Shown here piece by piece: positions 24,201 to 35,158 of a DNA stretch of 64,000 nt. Source of the stretch: Stereum hirsutum FP-91666 SS1 (lineage: Eukaryota; Basidiomycota; Agaricomycetes; Russulales; Stereaceae); NCBI RefSeq assembly GCF_000264905.1, contig NW_006763132.1:2578719-2642718 (forward strand), written 5' to 3'. The notes under the pieces are model-generated. The model saw only the letters and a program-made list of their open reading frames with translations, was not told the origin of the DNA and did no database searches. Position numbers and translations under genes: made by a program. Positions within the stretch are counted from its first letter, which is position 1. Each line of letters begins with the position of its first letter.

Positions 24201-24548
24201 TCGTGAAGGGTTTGGTTGGATGAACGGTGCGATTTTGTCTTCCTCTTCACTTCTTATCTGATAGCTCACTTCCGCGGTCTCACAGCCGCATACCAAGTGG
24301 GACTCTCGTTCCTTACCTCTCACATGCGCCGCGCTGTCGCCGCCTGCACCTCGCCAGAGGTCTTCTTTGGCAGGACGATGATGGGCGAGCACACTGCTGC
24401 ACCACCGAGCAGTGTCGTCAACGATCCTCTTGGGCTGGCCATGGAGAACTTGACGGTGTCCAGCACGGGGCCTGTGGCGACTGGAACATCCCCGATGCCT
24501 GGCTCTCCAAAGATCTACCCGACCTTTGGAACGTCGCCTTCGTACTGA
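21258..24548 (+). CDS. NTH1: Neutral (cytosolic, Ca-dependent) trehalase, GH37
   Basis: Hydrolyses alpha,alpha-trehalose to two glucose in the cytosol during growth resumption and stress recovery. ATG 21258 begins [20 protein letters not shown]. Exon 2 carries [13 protein letters not shown], whose RRMS is a protein kinase A consensus, and then [20 protein letters not shown], the EF-hand-like calcium loop that defines neutral trehalases. After an intron come [20 protein letters not shown] and the GH37 domain: signature 1 is reconstructed across an intron as [19 protein letters not shown], and signature 2 is [20 protein letters not shown], also made by splicing (near 23.8-23.9 kb). It ends [10 protein letters not shown] with TGA at 24546-24548. 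All key features of fungal Nth1 are present. Activation by PKA and a 14-3-3 protein is known for the yeast enzyme and inferred here. Confidence 0.95.
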
Positions 24549-25809
24549 GCTACGGGACAATGTGTCTCGTATCTAGGCCCTTGGTGTGGCGGCCAGTCGT
24601 GTATAGATGGGAATGAGAGTGGTATAGTGGGTGTGGTATAGCGTCGCATTATTGGGCTGTTCCGGTAGATTCGGTTTATTGGCTATCGTCACGTCTCCCA
24701 CACTCAATGTGGCGAGATCCTAATTCTGTGCTGCATTCGACCAATGGTAGCGGTACTCAGCTCCGCGGCTGTGTTTTATTCTGTACAACCAATCCCGCCT
24801 CTCACCTCCCCCCTCTCACACCCTCTTCACCTCCACTTGTCAAGTCTTCATATCATCCCTAGCCCCTACTAGATCTTGCAATTTTCCAGTTAATTTCACG
24901 TTGTCGTCTTTGTCCATTCTTTGTCCTTCCACTGTACAATTATACGTATCGCCAGGCTAGAGTCAGGCGATTCAGCCAAGCAGTTTTCTTCTGAACTCGT
25001 GTTCTTTTACACCGTCTATCGAAATGTCACTCGTCGTTTGGATTAGTTTAAGAATAGAAGATTGTTCTTCAAGTTTAAGCTCGTGGAGTGCACTCAGGTA
25101 GACATGGGCGACCTCGATGTCCTCAGCTTGGCGTTTGCGAAGAAAACAAATTTAGAATACTTTAGGATGGCGTCGTGGACCGTGGTGTGGTGTACATTTG
25201 GTGGGCGCAAGTCATTCCTACCAGTAAGTGACAACACAGTGCGAAAACAAATCTCTATTTACGTTGTGCCATGGGTTGCAATCTGATAAGATGTGAAGTC
25301 TTTCATACTGTGGGACTCTCAATGAAAGCAAGTGGCATAGTGCCTGTAAAATAATATTCTGAGAGCGAAGTGGGGAGGGGGCGCTGTGCCACACTGCTTC
25401 GCGCAGTGGCGAGGAAGCGCGTGGGTCTCCGGCGATTTGGTGGCCGTCGGCGGAGTTTCGAAAACTGGAGCACTGCCAAGGTCAACGCGCTTAGAAGGCT
25501 CCTTCAAATATTCCTCTCTTCCCTCAACCTCCAAGTCTCCCGATTACGACGCAAGAGAGAACAACAGCAAACCCATAAGAACTACAGTGAAAGTCCCAGA
25601 AAGGTGAGTGGACCGTGCGTTTGGGCTCCTCCAAAGAAATGACGTGGCCCGGCTGAGCGGTAACGGCCTTCTTGAGACCTCGGCTCTCATCAAGCTCTCA
25701 TACTTACCGTTGTTCTGGGTCGCCCGTTCCCTCCACAACACCACCGCTCGTAGACACTAGCTCATGGATTTTAATAGATTTTACCTGACTGCTCTTCAGC
25801 CCGACGACC
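24549..25809. other. Intergenic region between trehalase and cation transporter genes
   Basis: About 1.26 kb. It has T-rich and C-rich stretches around 24780-24930 and otherwise only short overlapping open frames. It should hold the trehalase 3' end and the promoter of the transporter. No gene supported. Confidence 0.45.
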
Positions 25810-27822
25810 ATGATCTTCAATACTAATGGTGAAAAGGGCGGGGATCAGCCCGAACCGCCTACGGGTAACACCAGTCTTACGCAGACGTCCGCGTTCAAGG
25901 TTAGCCTGCGCTCATCTTCATCCAATGACATTTTCCCTGATGGACACATTTGGCTAAGAACATGACCGGAGGTCATGCGCAGCAGACTGGGGGGTCATCA
26001 GGCACAGATGACATAGAGCTTCAGCAGACGCCATCTGTGAAGAGCGCGGCATACGAGGATCCTTTTGTGTTCTATAGCGGGATCAAGTCAGAACAGGAAC
26101 TCGCTGCATTGAGGAAACGCAAACAAGGGAAAAGACTCGAGAATTATCATACTCGACAGAATGCGGTGAGAAGTGCTCTCTCCTTGTCTCAGAAATTGTG
26201 TCGATATATTTACATGGCCCTCTCGAATAGCTCATACAGTCGCTACTTAAGCCGATGGAGGAACATACAGAGGATGCCAGGGCTGAGGAAGATGCGGCTC
26301 GATTGCCCGTCAGTTCTTCCATTTATTGATATTATTCTACTCTGACCATATTCTCATATCTCAGGTGAGGATAGCTGTCCATGCCAGCATGTTCGCCAAC
26401 TTCGCACTTTGTGTTCTGCAACGTAAGTGTATCCGTCTATGCGCCCCCTTCAACACAGCATATTTGAACCTCTTTTCCCACAGTCTACGCTGCCATATCA
26501 TCGGCATCGCTCTCCCTCATCGCTACAGGCATTGACTCCGTCTTTGACATCGGGAGCAATGTCCTGCTCTATTTCGTGCACAAGAAGGCTAGCAACATGG
26601 ACGTGAATAGGTGGCCGGTAGGCGGGGCTCGCTTGGAGAACATCGGCAATGTCATCTATGGTCCGTTGCGTTTACTTCCTGTCAGATCATCCTCGTGCTC
26701 AATTACATGATCTTAGGGTTTTTGTAAGTTATCTGCAGTCGATCCAGATGCAGAAATAGTGCTAATAACCGCACTCAAGGATGGGTTCCGTCAACCTTGT
26801 GGTCATCGTCGAGTCTGCAAGAGATTTGATTTCACATGGTGGTGGAGAGACAAATGAGCTTCACGTTCCTTCTCTGATAGCTGTGGCTGCTGCCTTGGGT
26901 GAGTGACTTACGCGTACCTTCTTCATGCTGGGAGCAGTCTCGTTGACACGAACTTCAGCGATCAAGTTTCTTCTCTTCTTGTACTGCTATTCTTTACGCA
27001 CAAAGTCAAGCCAAGTCCTTGTTCTGTGGGAAGATCATCGGAACGATCTATTTATTAATGGGTTTGGTCAGTGTCTTGAAAGTATCTACTCTGTCTGTGA
27101 GTTAACGAGTCTTTAGGTCTGCTCATGTCTGCCGGCGGCAGCAAGTTGAAGTGGTGTAGGTACCATGGTCTCTAATATTCGTCGCTCGACTAATCCAGTC
27201 ATGGCTTCGTTTCGACAGGGCTCGATCCGATGGGTGCTATTATTGTGCGTCTGCTCACCTCCCTTCATGTTCGCAATCTCATGCGGTATCCACGCAGATT
27301 GCAGCAGGTGTCCTTCTCTCCTGGACGTTAACGGTCTATGGGCAATTTCAAGAGCTGGCCGGAAAGTCGGCCCCTCATGAGTTCTTGCAACTCATCATTT
27401 ACAAAGCAACAACCTTCAGCAACGAAATCGAGAAGATTGACACGGTTCGGGCGTACCATGTCAGAAACCTTCTCCTTTCCTCCGCATGTGAATAGCTGAG
27501 CTGATTATTATGCTTCACCAGAGTGGACCTGTAAGTACTTAGTGACCTACGAGATCGACGAGAAGCAGACTGATGCTTTGCGACAGAACTATTTCGTGGA
27601 AGTTGACATAGTCATGGCCGCCGAAACCCCATTATGGAAGACCCACGACGTTAGCCAGCAGATGCAGGACAAGATCGAACTTTTGCCCAATGTAGAACGA
27701 GCGTTCGTCCACGTCGATTATGAGACGTCACATACCCCGGTATGTTTCTGTTTTCATTGTCTGATCTTTTGACGACCTGTTCTTATCATTTGATTAAACA
27801 GGAACATCGTAAAGTCGCATGA
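25810..27822 (+). CDS. Cation diffusion facilitator (CDF), Mn-type
   Basis: Proton-coupled metal exporter, probably moving Mn2+ into an organelle such as vacuole or Golgi. ATG 25810 (MIFNTNGEKGGDQPEPPTG) leads into a long cytosolic N terminus with DPFVFYSGIKSEQELAALRK. Membrane exons give VRIAHASMFANFALCVLQ-like and LYAAISSASLSLIATGIDSV segments. TM2 holds GIDSVFDIGSN (DxxxD) and TM5 holds WEDHRNDLFINGFG (DxxxD). A DxxxD motif in both helices, rather than HxxxD, is the mark of the Mn-CDF group. A C-terminal cytosolic domain follows: EFLQLIIYKATTFSNEIEKI, then YFVEVDIVMAAETPLWKTHD and ERAFVHVDYETSHTP. The last short exon gives EHRKVA and TGA at 27820-27822. At least nine introns of about 50 nt are present. 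Metal specificity is inferred from the motif. Confidence 0.88.
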
Positions 27823-28332
27823 GGATGAAGTCGACTAGCCCCACTAGTTCTCGATGTGTTCATGGAAGCTGTCTTGAGGCGACACTGGACTTTCAGTATT
27901 GCTGTATACACGAATACAATGTACTTTATGCATGGATTGAACCTCATTGCCATAGCATATCAATTGTAGGCTTCGGTTCTAGCAGTAGTGAACCGGGCGT
28001 GAAGTGATGACTAGTTCTTGGAGGGGGGTTCGTGAAATTATAAATAAGCAGCGGTATTCGAAGCCTGGATGACGTGGTCTAATGTCTACCACCTTCTTTT
28101 CACGTGTGTTTCATCTCGAAAACGACAGCTAGGTAAGTCGCATATGTGCTAGGCTTGACCGAGATGTTGTGCTCTGGGCCACTGCGACAACGTGTGGGTG
28201 GCGTGTTGAGTTTGAATGTCCGAAAGCCCTGATAAGGGTCAACCGCCTTTCGGAGATTGAAATAGCCCTATCGAGCTTGCTCTGCCGTCACGGTCTTGTC
28301 TGCATTCGATCATCTTTATTTCTGACCACGAC
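27823..28332. other. Intergenic region between CDF and lipase B genes
   Basis: About 510 bases between two rightward genes. It should hold the CDF terminator and the lipase B promoter. Nothing else recognised. Confidence 0.5.
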
Positions 28333-29865
28333 ATGCTCCCTACATCACTGCTTGACTTTATTATACCTGTACTTAATATCATCGGCTATCGAAGGCCCGG
28401 GCTGCCTACCAACTCCCTGCAGTTTGAGTTACGACATGTACACGCTGTAACGCCAGCCGCAGAAGTGTACTTCTCAGATGTGTCTACTTCCTCTATTCGT
28501 GCTCAGTCGTCTCTCTCCTTGAAGTTCAGCCCTGTGAAGAGACATAGACCCTCGTCTTTCAATGCTTTTACCAATGCCAGGGCACAGTCCATGTTGCGTG
28601 GACAAAGTGCCGCACTGGATTGGCACGAGGAAGAGGTGCCGGGTCCGGATGTAGAGAGCAGGGAGACCTTGCAGGTTCTGGCGAAGATGACCAATAACGC
28701 CTACTATGACGGTCCGCAAGAGAAGGGGTGGTATGACTTGGGTGGAAATTGGACCCAGGTGAGTTGTTCACTTGGTTTGCTGGCGCGATGCATGTCTGAC
28801 TCGTCTCTCTATCCGAGTAGAATGCTCCCATTGGCTGGGAACCTGACCAAGATGGCTTTCGTGGTCACATATTCGTGACGCCAGATAACTCCACAGTCGT
28901 TCTCTCCATCAAAGGCACCTCAAGTTCGTATCTCGAGGCGTAGGAAGCTTTCTGATGTTTCTAATGACCTTTCTCTTGAAACAGTCCCTTACGTTGGTGA
29001 CGGTGGGCCAACAGTGAAGAAGGATAAACGGAATGATAATCTGTTGTTTGCGTGCTGTTGTGCTAGGGTCGACTGGACGTGGTCAACGGTGTGTGGTTGC
29101 TATGGCGGAGGATGGAAATGTGATCAGACGTGCGTCGAGGATGCCCTCATAGACGAGAGTTTGTTCTATCCCAGTGGAACTGTGAGTGGTGCCTCGGTGC
29201 TTCTTCGCGTCTACTCAACGGCTCTACATAGAACCTCTACAACAACCTGACGTATATGTACCCGGATTCGAACATCTGGATAATCGGCCACTCTTTGGGA
29301 GGTTCACTTGCTTCTCTTCTTGGTATGACATTCGGGACACCCGTGGTGGCCTTCGAGGCACCTGGAGAGAAGATGGCCGCCGGGCGTCTTCATTTGCCTG
29401 CTCCTGTACGTATACTACTTAAACCATTCTCGTCTTTCATTTGATTGCTTATTTTATTCGATAGCCTTCCACGCAGCACATTACCCACGTCTACCACAAT
29501 GCAGACCCGCTAGCAATGGGTACGTGTACGGGGACTACTTCTATGTGCGCGCTCGCCGGATACGCAATGGAAAGTCGCTGTCATGCAGGAAGGGTCATCG
29601 AATATGATACTGTGACGAACCTCTCTTGGACCCCTGATCTCCGCAAACATGGCATTGAGCAGGTCATCAATAATTTACTGGGCAAGCCGTGGGCTCCGGC
29701 AGAAGAGGTCGGCAGGGAGGTACCGGAGGCGAAGGACCAGGCAGATTGTGTTGTGAGTACCTCTCTTTCGATCGCCCGTAGTTTGTCTGACCATGCATTA
29801 CGATCGTATAGGAGTGCTTTAGCTGGGAGTTCGGGGACTTTTTGAATAAGACAAAGTCCTCGTGA
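28333..29865 (+). CDS. ATG15: ATG15-type vacuolar (phospho)lipase, copy B
   Basis: Second class-3 lipase of the ATG15 family, on the opposite strand to copy A (1891-3618). ATG 28333 begins with a hydrophobic anchor, [19 protein letters not shown]. It reads [20 protein letters not shown] and [11 protein letters not shown], then after introns [39 protein letters not shown], the catalytic Ser motif [14 protein letters not shown], and [12 protein letters not shown] with the candidate Asp. The last exon gives [17 protein letters not shown] and TGA at 29863-29865. The splice points seen in copy A recur at the same codons, so the copies arose by gene duplication. They differ most in the N-terminal Ser/Pro-rich region and the C-terminal tail. 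No inactivating change was seen in either copy. Same inferred role as copy A, possibly with divided expression or substrate. Confidence 0.86.
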
Positions 29866-30685
29866 TTGTTCAACTAGCGGCGGTTCCACTGTACATACTA
29901 TATTCCGGTTACTCTTCCTTAATGCTCATAACTATCCTATTTTTTTGTTATGCGTGCCTGCTACTGCGCACTACCGTCAGTTATTCTCTTTTGTGGCCAC
30001 CGTGATATCGAAGGCCACGATTTTCCCACAACGTACGCGGTAGGGGAGGGGCTGGTGTCGACCAAACTGAAATATTTGCTCGCTAACTATCGTATCTGGG
30101 CATCGAAACATTGTACGAGTCAGCGCATTACTGAAAGGCCAACTACATGTGAGAGTAACATAGAGAACCAGACCTGGTTCAGACTCATCGATGTCCACCA
30201 CTGTATTCGGCATGCATATATCTCATACTCAGACTTGAAAGTTACTCGCAGAAGCATCCAGGCGGGAATCGACTCGGATCCTGCTTGCGGAGGTACTTAT
30301 GTAGAAATTGCCGGCAAGCTCCGGAAGATAGGACACTGTCGTGTGGCGCGCCACTCTGCACCGCTCAGCCTCACTCGAACGCCTATAGGTACACGATCTG
30401 CGTGCGTACATTGCTCCTCTACAATGCATTGGTAGATCAAAGTCAATAGCGAATAGCTACCTAAGTATTTACTACAGGAGGCCCCACAAGGAAGCACCTC
30501 AGACCGGTGCGTAGTGTAGACAGAGACACTCAATTTATGGTACATGATGTAAAGTAACCAGCAACAAAGCGATATGATAAGACACAGCAACTCGAACAAC
30601 CTCCCCCACTGTGGCACCAAGAGTTCCAAGAAGATTTGCGCCGTGAATAAATATCCGTGCACGTATATCTCGCGCTCCACCTCAC
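29866..30685. other. Convergent intergenic region (lipase B / MFS transporter)
   Basis: About 820 bases. It includes an open stretch of 161 codons at 29950-30435 (+) and others on the minus strand, but their composition and lack of family features do not support a gene. It probably holds both 3' ends. Confidence 0.4.
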
Positions 30686-32856
30686 TCATAACGACTGCCT
30701 CCCCTTCGTCTCTGTCAAAAACAGCGTCAAAAGCGCCGCCAACCCCACCCCTCCCCCAGCCAGATAAAGCACCCCATTCGTTCCCTTCTTCAACAACCCC
30801 TCCGCAATCAACGGCGCCACGATACTCGTCAACCGCCCCAACATGCTCGCCGTCCCGAACACCGTGCCCCTTATCACGCTCGGGTACGCCTCGGGCGTGT
30901 ATCCGTACAGGATGGCATTGAACATGGACTGGAAGAAGTATTCCATGGCGTTGAAGCCGACGTTGGCGCTCTGGGAGTCGATGACGGTGAAGAGGAAGAG
31001 GGAGAGGGACATTAGGGCGGCGGAGAGGAACATGGAGTATTTGCGGCCGAGGCGGGGGTTTTGGACGAGGAAGGCACCGAGGAGCACACCGGGAATGCCG
31101 GGGATGGCGATGAGGACGCTGAACATGGAATGGAAGGCGTTAACGCTGAAGTGAAATGATGGGCGAGAAGGGTACCCACTAATTCCGGTACGTCTCGGAG
31201 AGGGGTATATCCCTTGAAGCGCCCTTTTGGGCAAGGATGATGGGTAGGAAATATCCGGCAATGGTGAAACCTGAGCACAGACAGCTTACAATGAGCATGG
31301 TGTGGATTCGACAATAGCAAGGGTGCGTACCCCAGTAGTCGCACATGAAAACCAGGAACAAAACGAGGGTACTGAACAATTGCCTCGGCTGAGTGAGTAG
31401 AGGCTTGAGGTGCATCAAACTTGTCAGCTTGCTCTTTACCGCATCCTGCCTGTCTTGCGAACCTGAACAGAATGCCATGGTAATCAGCCACACCGTTGAG
31501 CATAACCGGCGTAGAAAGATGAAGTACTAACGGTTGTTCCGGGAACCAAAATCGTCTTCGAGATCATGGAAATCCTGCAGGGATAGAAGACACTCCTTTC
31601 CATTCTTCTTCGCGATGGCGTGCAGAGACTTAATGGCGAGTTCGTCGTGACCGTGGTTTATAAGAAACCGGGGACTTTCCTCGAATGTGAAGAGGAAGAA
31701 CCGGACAAGAAAGCAAGCGAGCGTGATTGCACCTAGCGTGAACATCCCATATCTTACAGACCAGAGATGAGATCAACAAGCACTCGGATTGGCAAGCGAG
31801 AGAGCTGGATCGTACCTCCAGCCCATATTATTCGATCGGCTACAGCAAGGGGTTCCAGGAGAGGCAACTCTGCAGGAAGGTATCGGACCCGTTATCGGGT
31901 CCGGGTTTGGATCACAAGAGTAGGATGGAATGATGCCCCAAAGGATTGCGGAGCAAACGATGACCCCGAGAGGCTGGAACACGGAGAGAGCGACGATGAC
32001 CCATCGTTTGCTGTGTGGCACAAACTCGAGCACAATAGTAGAGTCTATCGGTATATTTCCACCCAGTCCAAAACCTGCCCGACAAACTCAGGTTGATGCT
32101 CGTGAATCATGGTCAAGTTGCGCGCACCTGTGAAGGCTGCGAGGATGCATACGCCTGTGTAACTTGAGGGAGCACCGATGAGAAGGCCGAAGGTGGCCGT
32201 GATGAGGAGGGTAAGATTGAATGCCCATCGCCGGCCAATGACGTCGACGAGGATGCCCCAGGTGAAGGCGCCAACGGTCAGGCCGGTTGCGAAAGCAGTT
32301 TCCAGGTGTCCTGAAGCTCCGGCTGATGCAATACGTCAGAAAGACCACCATAGACTCCGACATAAAAGACTCACAGCTAACATTAAGCTCCTGAGTTAGT
32401 GGAGTAGCAATGAGACCAAATGCTTGTGCCCAAACAAGGTCTGTCCACGGCGCGCTCGTGTGAACACGTAGACCGCGTAGGAGAGGAGTTGAACGACGCA
32501 CCGAGAAAGTAGCCGAAGCCACATAGAAGAAATATACTCTTTTGGTAAAATCCAAAGCCTGTATCATCGAGAGCTCTGTTGACAAGCATAATCTTCTGCT
32601 CTTCTATTGAACTTCCTGTCGAAACGGAAGCGAGCGACGTGGATCTCGGGCGTGTCTTTACCGCCTCGCCCTCACCGCTGTCGGATTCTGGAAGCGTTGG
32701 AAGTGCTCCATTATCCTCTACGTTCGCGTTGGGCTCAACGGTGCCGATAAATTCGTCGTTGGACTTTGCGTAACGCATTCTGGTGTAGAAGGAACCGGAC
32801 GAGGAGGGAAATAAACTGCTGGCGGCTGTCCACCGAGATGATATAGTCGAGAACAT
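30686..32856 (-). CDS. SV2-like MFS transporter
   Basis: Major facilitator of the SV2-like/sugar-porter group. The N-terminal cytosolic tail holds TVEPNANVEDNGALPTLPES and EEQKIMLVNRALDDTGFGFY, then IFLLCGFGYFLDLVWAQAFG begins the membrane part. The loop after TM2 is LVDVIGRRWAFNLT, matching the D-x-x-GRR MFS motif. TM4 is AGFGLGGNIPIDSTIVLEFV, a pattern (GxGxGGNxPxD) characteristic of SV2-like carriers. The middle loop holds FEESPRFLINHGHDELAI. The C-terminal half includes SETYRNYVLIAIPGIPGVLL, SMFNAILYGYTPEAYPSVIR and GTASMLGRLTSIVAPLIAEG, ending TETKGRQSL with the stop at 30686. The substrate cannot be read; fungal relatives include carriers of organic acids and aromatic compounds. The start is uncertain: ATG 32856 is used here, 32778 is an alternative. 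Confidence 0.85.
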
Positions 32857-35158
32857 GGAATGCGGCATGAAGAGCGCGCTGACCACCCCACGAGGTCTCG
32901 ATAAGGGGAGGTAGATTGGACAGAGCGGGCTGCAAGAAGGATAGTTATGGATGCTTCGACGTAAGGAAATGAATGAATTACGGAAAGCCAGCCAACCCGC
33001 TATTATTTCCCACATCAGGCGCACAGGCGCCTTGGATCGTCAGCCAAGTCAACCCAGTTGCCTCCGCTGGCCACGCGCGGGAAGGGCACAGGTCACCCCA
33101 TCTTTATTCAGTCCTAGAATAGCACCCCTTCGACTATTCTGATGTTGCATCTTTCGCGACATGCTTAAGATAACGAGTTTAACGAAGGTGATGCCCGTGG
33201 GCTGGTAAACATGCAGAAAACAATGCCTGTCTTCGACAGTAGAGATGCTTGAACCGAAACATAGCGGAACAACTGGCAGTGCGGGGCAACCGATCGGGAC
33301 AGCGATGACGTCGTCTTTCCTTTCCAGGACCCGTGCTGCTGCCTTTCTTGGTTTACCGCGCCGCGACTTTGCTCGTCCGCCGTCGTCGTCAAAAATTCTC
33401 ACCCAATATTGCCGCATGTTTTGGTGTCGCCGTATACTTTGCCCAGACCATTAGCCCCCGATCGCCAAAAATCAGTATTGTTGAGCCAGATTTGGGGCAT
33501 ACAGGCTGCCATCGTCGCCCCTGCTCCAATGGGGCTATTCTTGACGTGGGGAATGCAAGCTGCACGGTCGGAGGAAGGCAAATGCGTGGAATGATGCATC
33601 TGGAAACAGCAAGGATCGTCCTTATTAGCGTGAGCTGCCGTACAAACGGGGAAGATGACCCTGGCTTACTACAGTTGCTTTTTATACGAATCAAACATCC
33701 GGTCGTGCATACAGTAGTATGCGTTGGTGCAGCGTTAGAGTGATTGAACAACACTGGCAATCCTCTCAAAGGCCGTAGTATTGTGAGGTAGCTCGAAGTC
33801 TCCGCCGAAGAGAGAGTAGACGGACTGTATACTCCATAAGAAGTGCGGAAACTACCCCGTAAGTAAGTCTCAGCCTACTCTCAGGGCAGAGTACTAATAT
33901 ACTACCGGAGAAGAGAATGCTCTGCGTGCCTTCTTCTCTGAAGTTGCTCTGAAGCACAAGTTCCGCCTAGTCCCAAAACTCGCCAGACACGACTGCCAAA
34001 GCACCAGCCGTGAGGTCTGAGTTCGAAGTGAAAGGTCCCAAAGTGCATATTGCCCTTACTAATTCATATGCAAGAGCAGAGACTTGGTGACTGACAGTCG
34101 GAGGACGGAAAATCGACGACGATCGCGCTGAGCAGTGAGGATGAAAAAGAACGCGCCACGGTGGCCCTGCCAGGTCAAATGAACCTGCCCTCAAGTACCC
34201 CGCTGATTTCGAACATGCCTTTTCGGGAAACTTATCTAAGTAAAGAGCGTCGGTTCTCTCTGGCGCTCGCCGAACGGCTTCAACTGCTTTCCACCACCCC
34301 TGACACAGGTCCACATAACTTTTACATACAGGTGGCTTACCAATGTCTAATGGATTCAGCTCTGAATTGATAACCACCCCTGCTGAACCAGTAGTCAGCC
34401 TACCTTCACTATTCGCCATCGAGTACTTTCGGTAACTTGAACAACTTCGAAATCATGAGGCACTCCTTCGGGAGGAGAACAGTCGTCTCGTGTACATCGT
34501 AACGACTGCACGCGGATATTCATCTGAGGGCAGGATTTTATGGTCGAGTTCTTAATAGTCTAGTGTTGTCAATGCATGTTAAGTATGTCGTCGTAGCAGT
34601 CTCTCTTCTTCCCCATGCTCAGAGTAAGTAAACAACCATGCTCTGCTTTCCGCATCAGCATTGTGGTGTGGTATTCTGCGAATTAGTGTATCGCCTGGCA
34701 TACCGAAGACAGGACTTACTTACTCTAGGTGCCACATACTTGCGCCTGTTCGTTCACGCAGTGGCGACCAGCACCGCCACACACGCCATGGAAAGTTCGT
34801 CATTATTTCAAATATTCCTCGGGCAATCCTCGAAGCTTGACCAATTAGCAGATCGCGGTAGCGAGCCTCGTGGTATTGCGATATGCAATCTTGGCGGAGA
34901 TACGTCCTTCCGTCGCGTCTGAAGCGTTAGCCTCGGTAAGGGCAGGGCTCCTCGCCCTCCCACCTCCTGCTGAGTCTCCTTCCTTCCTTCCTGTCATACG
35001 CACTTGGAAACAGAAGCGACTCGTGAGTTGTTCGCGAGGTTTCGAAGACTTCAACACTGGTCCATTCCTACGGTACGGCGCCCTTTCAGAGCCGAACGGT
35101 ATAATATCACCCCGTCGTCCAAGCATTGCGATTGCTTTCTCCTCCCCGATGCTTCCTC
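32857..35158. other. Gene-poor interval (about 2.3 kb)
   Basis: Between the divergent MFS and rhodopsin-fold genes. Open frames of 100-150 codons exist on both strands (for example 33333-33743 +, 33967-34419 -, 34870-35169 +) but none shows a recognisable domain. A (TTCC)n run lies near 34979-34991. It must contain both promoters. The rest is unexplained and could be decayed sequence. Confidence 0.4.
33967..34419 (-). CDS. Possible small hypothetical protein, 150 codons
   Basis: An uninterrupted frame of 150 codons from ATG 34419. It starts MANSEGRLTTGSAGVVINSE and includes CQGWWKAVEAVRRAPERTDA. No domain, signal peptide or membrane segment was recognised. Most genes nearby have introns, and this frame has none. 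It may be a chance open frame. It is listed because it is the longest unexplained frame in the interval and has a reasonable amino-acid mix. Confidence 0.2.
   Translation of the reverse strand: MANSEGRLTTGSAGVVINSELNPLDIGKPPVCKSYVDLCQGWWKAVEAVRRAPERTDALYLDKFPEKACSKSAGYLRAGSFDLAGPPWRVLFHPHCSARSSSIFRPPTVSHQVSALAYELVRAICTLGPFTSNSDLTAGALAVVSGEFWD

Noticed and set aside
29950..30435. 161-codon open frame after lipase B
   Set aside because: No motif, no splice context, and located where 3' untranslated sequence of two convergent genes is expected.
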